Assembly: GCA_024860865.1 (NCBI GenBank) | Contig: JACRDV010000122.1 | Location: forward strand, 1 to 6,428 | From: Methanobacteriota archaeon | Lineage (GTDB): Archaea > JACRDV01 | Direction: 5' to 3' | Length of the DNA: 6,428 nucleotides | In this document: positions 5,300 through 6,428 of the stretch, one piece after another | Layout: every line of letters begins with the position of its first letter | How positions within the stretch are numbered: position 1 is the first letter of the stretch | Notes under the pieces: generated by a model | The model's database searches: none | Told to the model about the DNA's origin: nothing | Seen by the model: only the letters and a program-made list of their open reading frames with translations | Program-made: the position numbers and the translations under genes

Positions 5300-5305
5300 G
5301 GTGAT
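5300..5305 (+). promoter_or_regulatory. Ribosome binding site deciding the TTG start of the SAM hydrolase
   Basis: GGTGAT matches the archaeal anti-Shine-Dalgarno sequence and lies three bases before the TTG at 5309. Because GGTGAT pairs with the part of the 16S tail nearest the start codon, this short spacing is suitable. It supports TTG as the true initiator and translation coupled to the CBS gene, whose stop is at 5296-5298. Confidence 0.65.
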
Positions 5306-5308
5306 AAC

Positions 5309-6106
5309 TTGAAGTTGATTACATTATTGACTGACTTTGGAACGAAAGATGCATACGTTGCTGAAATGAAAGGGGTAATTCTTTCTATTAATCCTTCAGT
5401 TCAAATTATAGATATAACTCACGATATTCAAAAATTTAATATATTACAAGGAGCTCACGCTCTTGCTTCAGCCGCCCAATATTTTCCGAAAGATACAATC
5501 CACGTTGCAGTTGTTGACCCAGGAGTTGGAACAAAAAGACGGCCAATAATTGTTCAAACTAAACATTGCTATCTAATAGGTCCAGACAATGGCTTACTCT
5601 ATTATGTTGCCGAAAAGTTTGGAGTTATAAAGTCTGTTGAAATTACCAATAAAAAATACATGTTAAATGCAGTTTCATCAACGTTCCATGGGCGCGATAT
5701 CTTTTCTCCTGCTGCAGCATGGCTTGCAAAAGGGATCTCACTAAAAGAGTTTGGACCTGAAATTTCGGATATAGTAAAATTAGAAATACCAATGCCTCAA
5801 ATAACGAATAACAAAATAATTGGAGAAGTTTTGCATACAGATGAATTTGGTAACATTACAACTAACATTCCAAGTGAAGTTCTTAATAAATTAGAAATAA
5901 AATTTGGAGATAAAATTAACCTTAAGTTTGGAAAAAATACCCTGAGTATACCGTTTTTAAGGACATATGGTGAGATCGCAGTTGGAAAAATGCTTGCTTT
6001 AATTGGAAGCGAAAATTTGTTAGAAATAGCTATAAATCAAGGAAATGCAGCACAGTTCTTAAGCATGCAAATTGGAACACGAATTGAAATAATCAAGGGA
6101 GTATAA
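5309..6106 (+). CDS. S-adenosyl-L-methionine hydroxide adenosyltransferase (SAM hydrolase, DUF62)
   Basis: This 265-residue enzyme belongs to the family that attacks SAM with hydroxide to give adenosine and L-methionine, related to the bacterial fluorinase and chlorinase. The N-terminal domain has LTDFGTKDAYVAEMKG (7-22), DITHDI (35-40) and VVDPGVGTKRR (68-78). The proposed water-activating triad Asp/Arg/His known from the Pyrococcus horikoshii homologue is present as D70, R77 and H127 (in STFHGRDIF), which favours hydrolase over halogenase. The smaller C-terminal domain begins at about 165 and contains FGNITTNI (180-187), which belongs to the adenine-binding side. The start is TTG, supported by GGTGAT; no ATG upstream fits. 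The nadM ATG follows its TAA with no gap. The physiological purpose of SAM hydrolysis in archaea is unsettled. Confidence 0.93.
   Translation: MKLITLLTDFGTKDAYVAEMKGVILSINPSVQIIDITHDIQKFNILQGAHALASAAQYFPKDTIHVAVVDPGVGTKRRPIIVQTKHCYLIGPDNGLLYYVAEKFGVIKSVEITNKKYMLNAVSSTFHGRDIFSPAAAWLAKGISLKEFGPEISDIVKLEIPMPQITNNKIIGEVLHTDEFGNITTNIPSEVLNKLEIKFGDKINLKFGKNTLSIPFLRTYGEIAVGKMLALIGSENLLEIAINQGNAAQFLSMQIGTRIEIIKGV

Positions 6107-6428
<322 letters not shown>

Overview
The window looks like low-GC archaeal chromosome, most likely from the TACK side (for example a Bathyarchaeia-type or other uncultivated Thermoproteota genome). The evidence is an archaeal EF-Tu-domain-2-like small protein, an archaeal-type NadM nicotinamide-nucleotide adenylyltransferase, a short ThiC, a VapBC toxin-antitoxin pair, TATA-like boxes about 25 bases ahead of apparently leaderless starts, and archaeal Shine-Dalgarno sites (GAGGT, GGTGAT). 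The lineage is an inference; no marker gene in the window fixes it.

Layout from left to right: the 3' end of a translation elongation factor-like gene (+); a 426-codon gene of unrecognised function (-) convergent to it; a divergent promoter region; a SplB-like (COG1533) radical SAM protein (+); a 216-base gap holding a possible small or decayed membrane-protein reading frame (-); a vapC/vapB toxin-antitoxin operon (-) preceded by a strong TATA box and three tandem 17-bp repeats; a hairpin/T-tract region behind thiC; thiC (-); a 57-base divergent promoter region; and a rightward operon of a two-CBS-domain protein, an S-adenosyl-L-methionine hydroxide adenosyltransferase (SAM hydrolase) and nadM, which runs off the right edge.

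Functionally the right half is cofactor metabolism. ThiC makes the thiamin pyrimidine using SAM, the DUF62 enzyme splits SAM to adenosine and methionine, and NadM makes NAD+. The CBS protein sits where an adenosyl-ligand sensor could act on this set, but no direct evidence for that is visible. The vapBC module is accessory and appears to carry its own operator array. Nothing in the window amounts to a clear new multi-gene system. The points most worth a second look are the unrecognised 426-residue protein, the 17-bp repeat operator, the overlooked membrane-helix frame beside vapC, and the CBS/thiC divergent arrangement.
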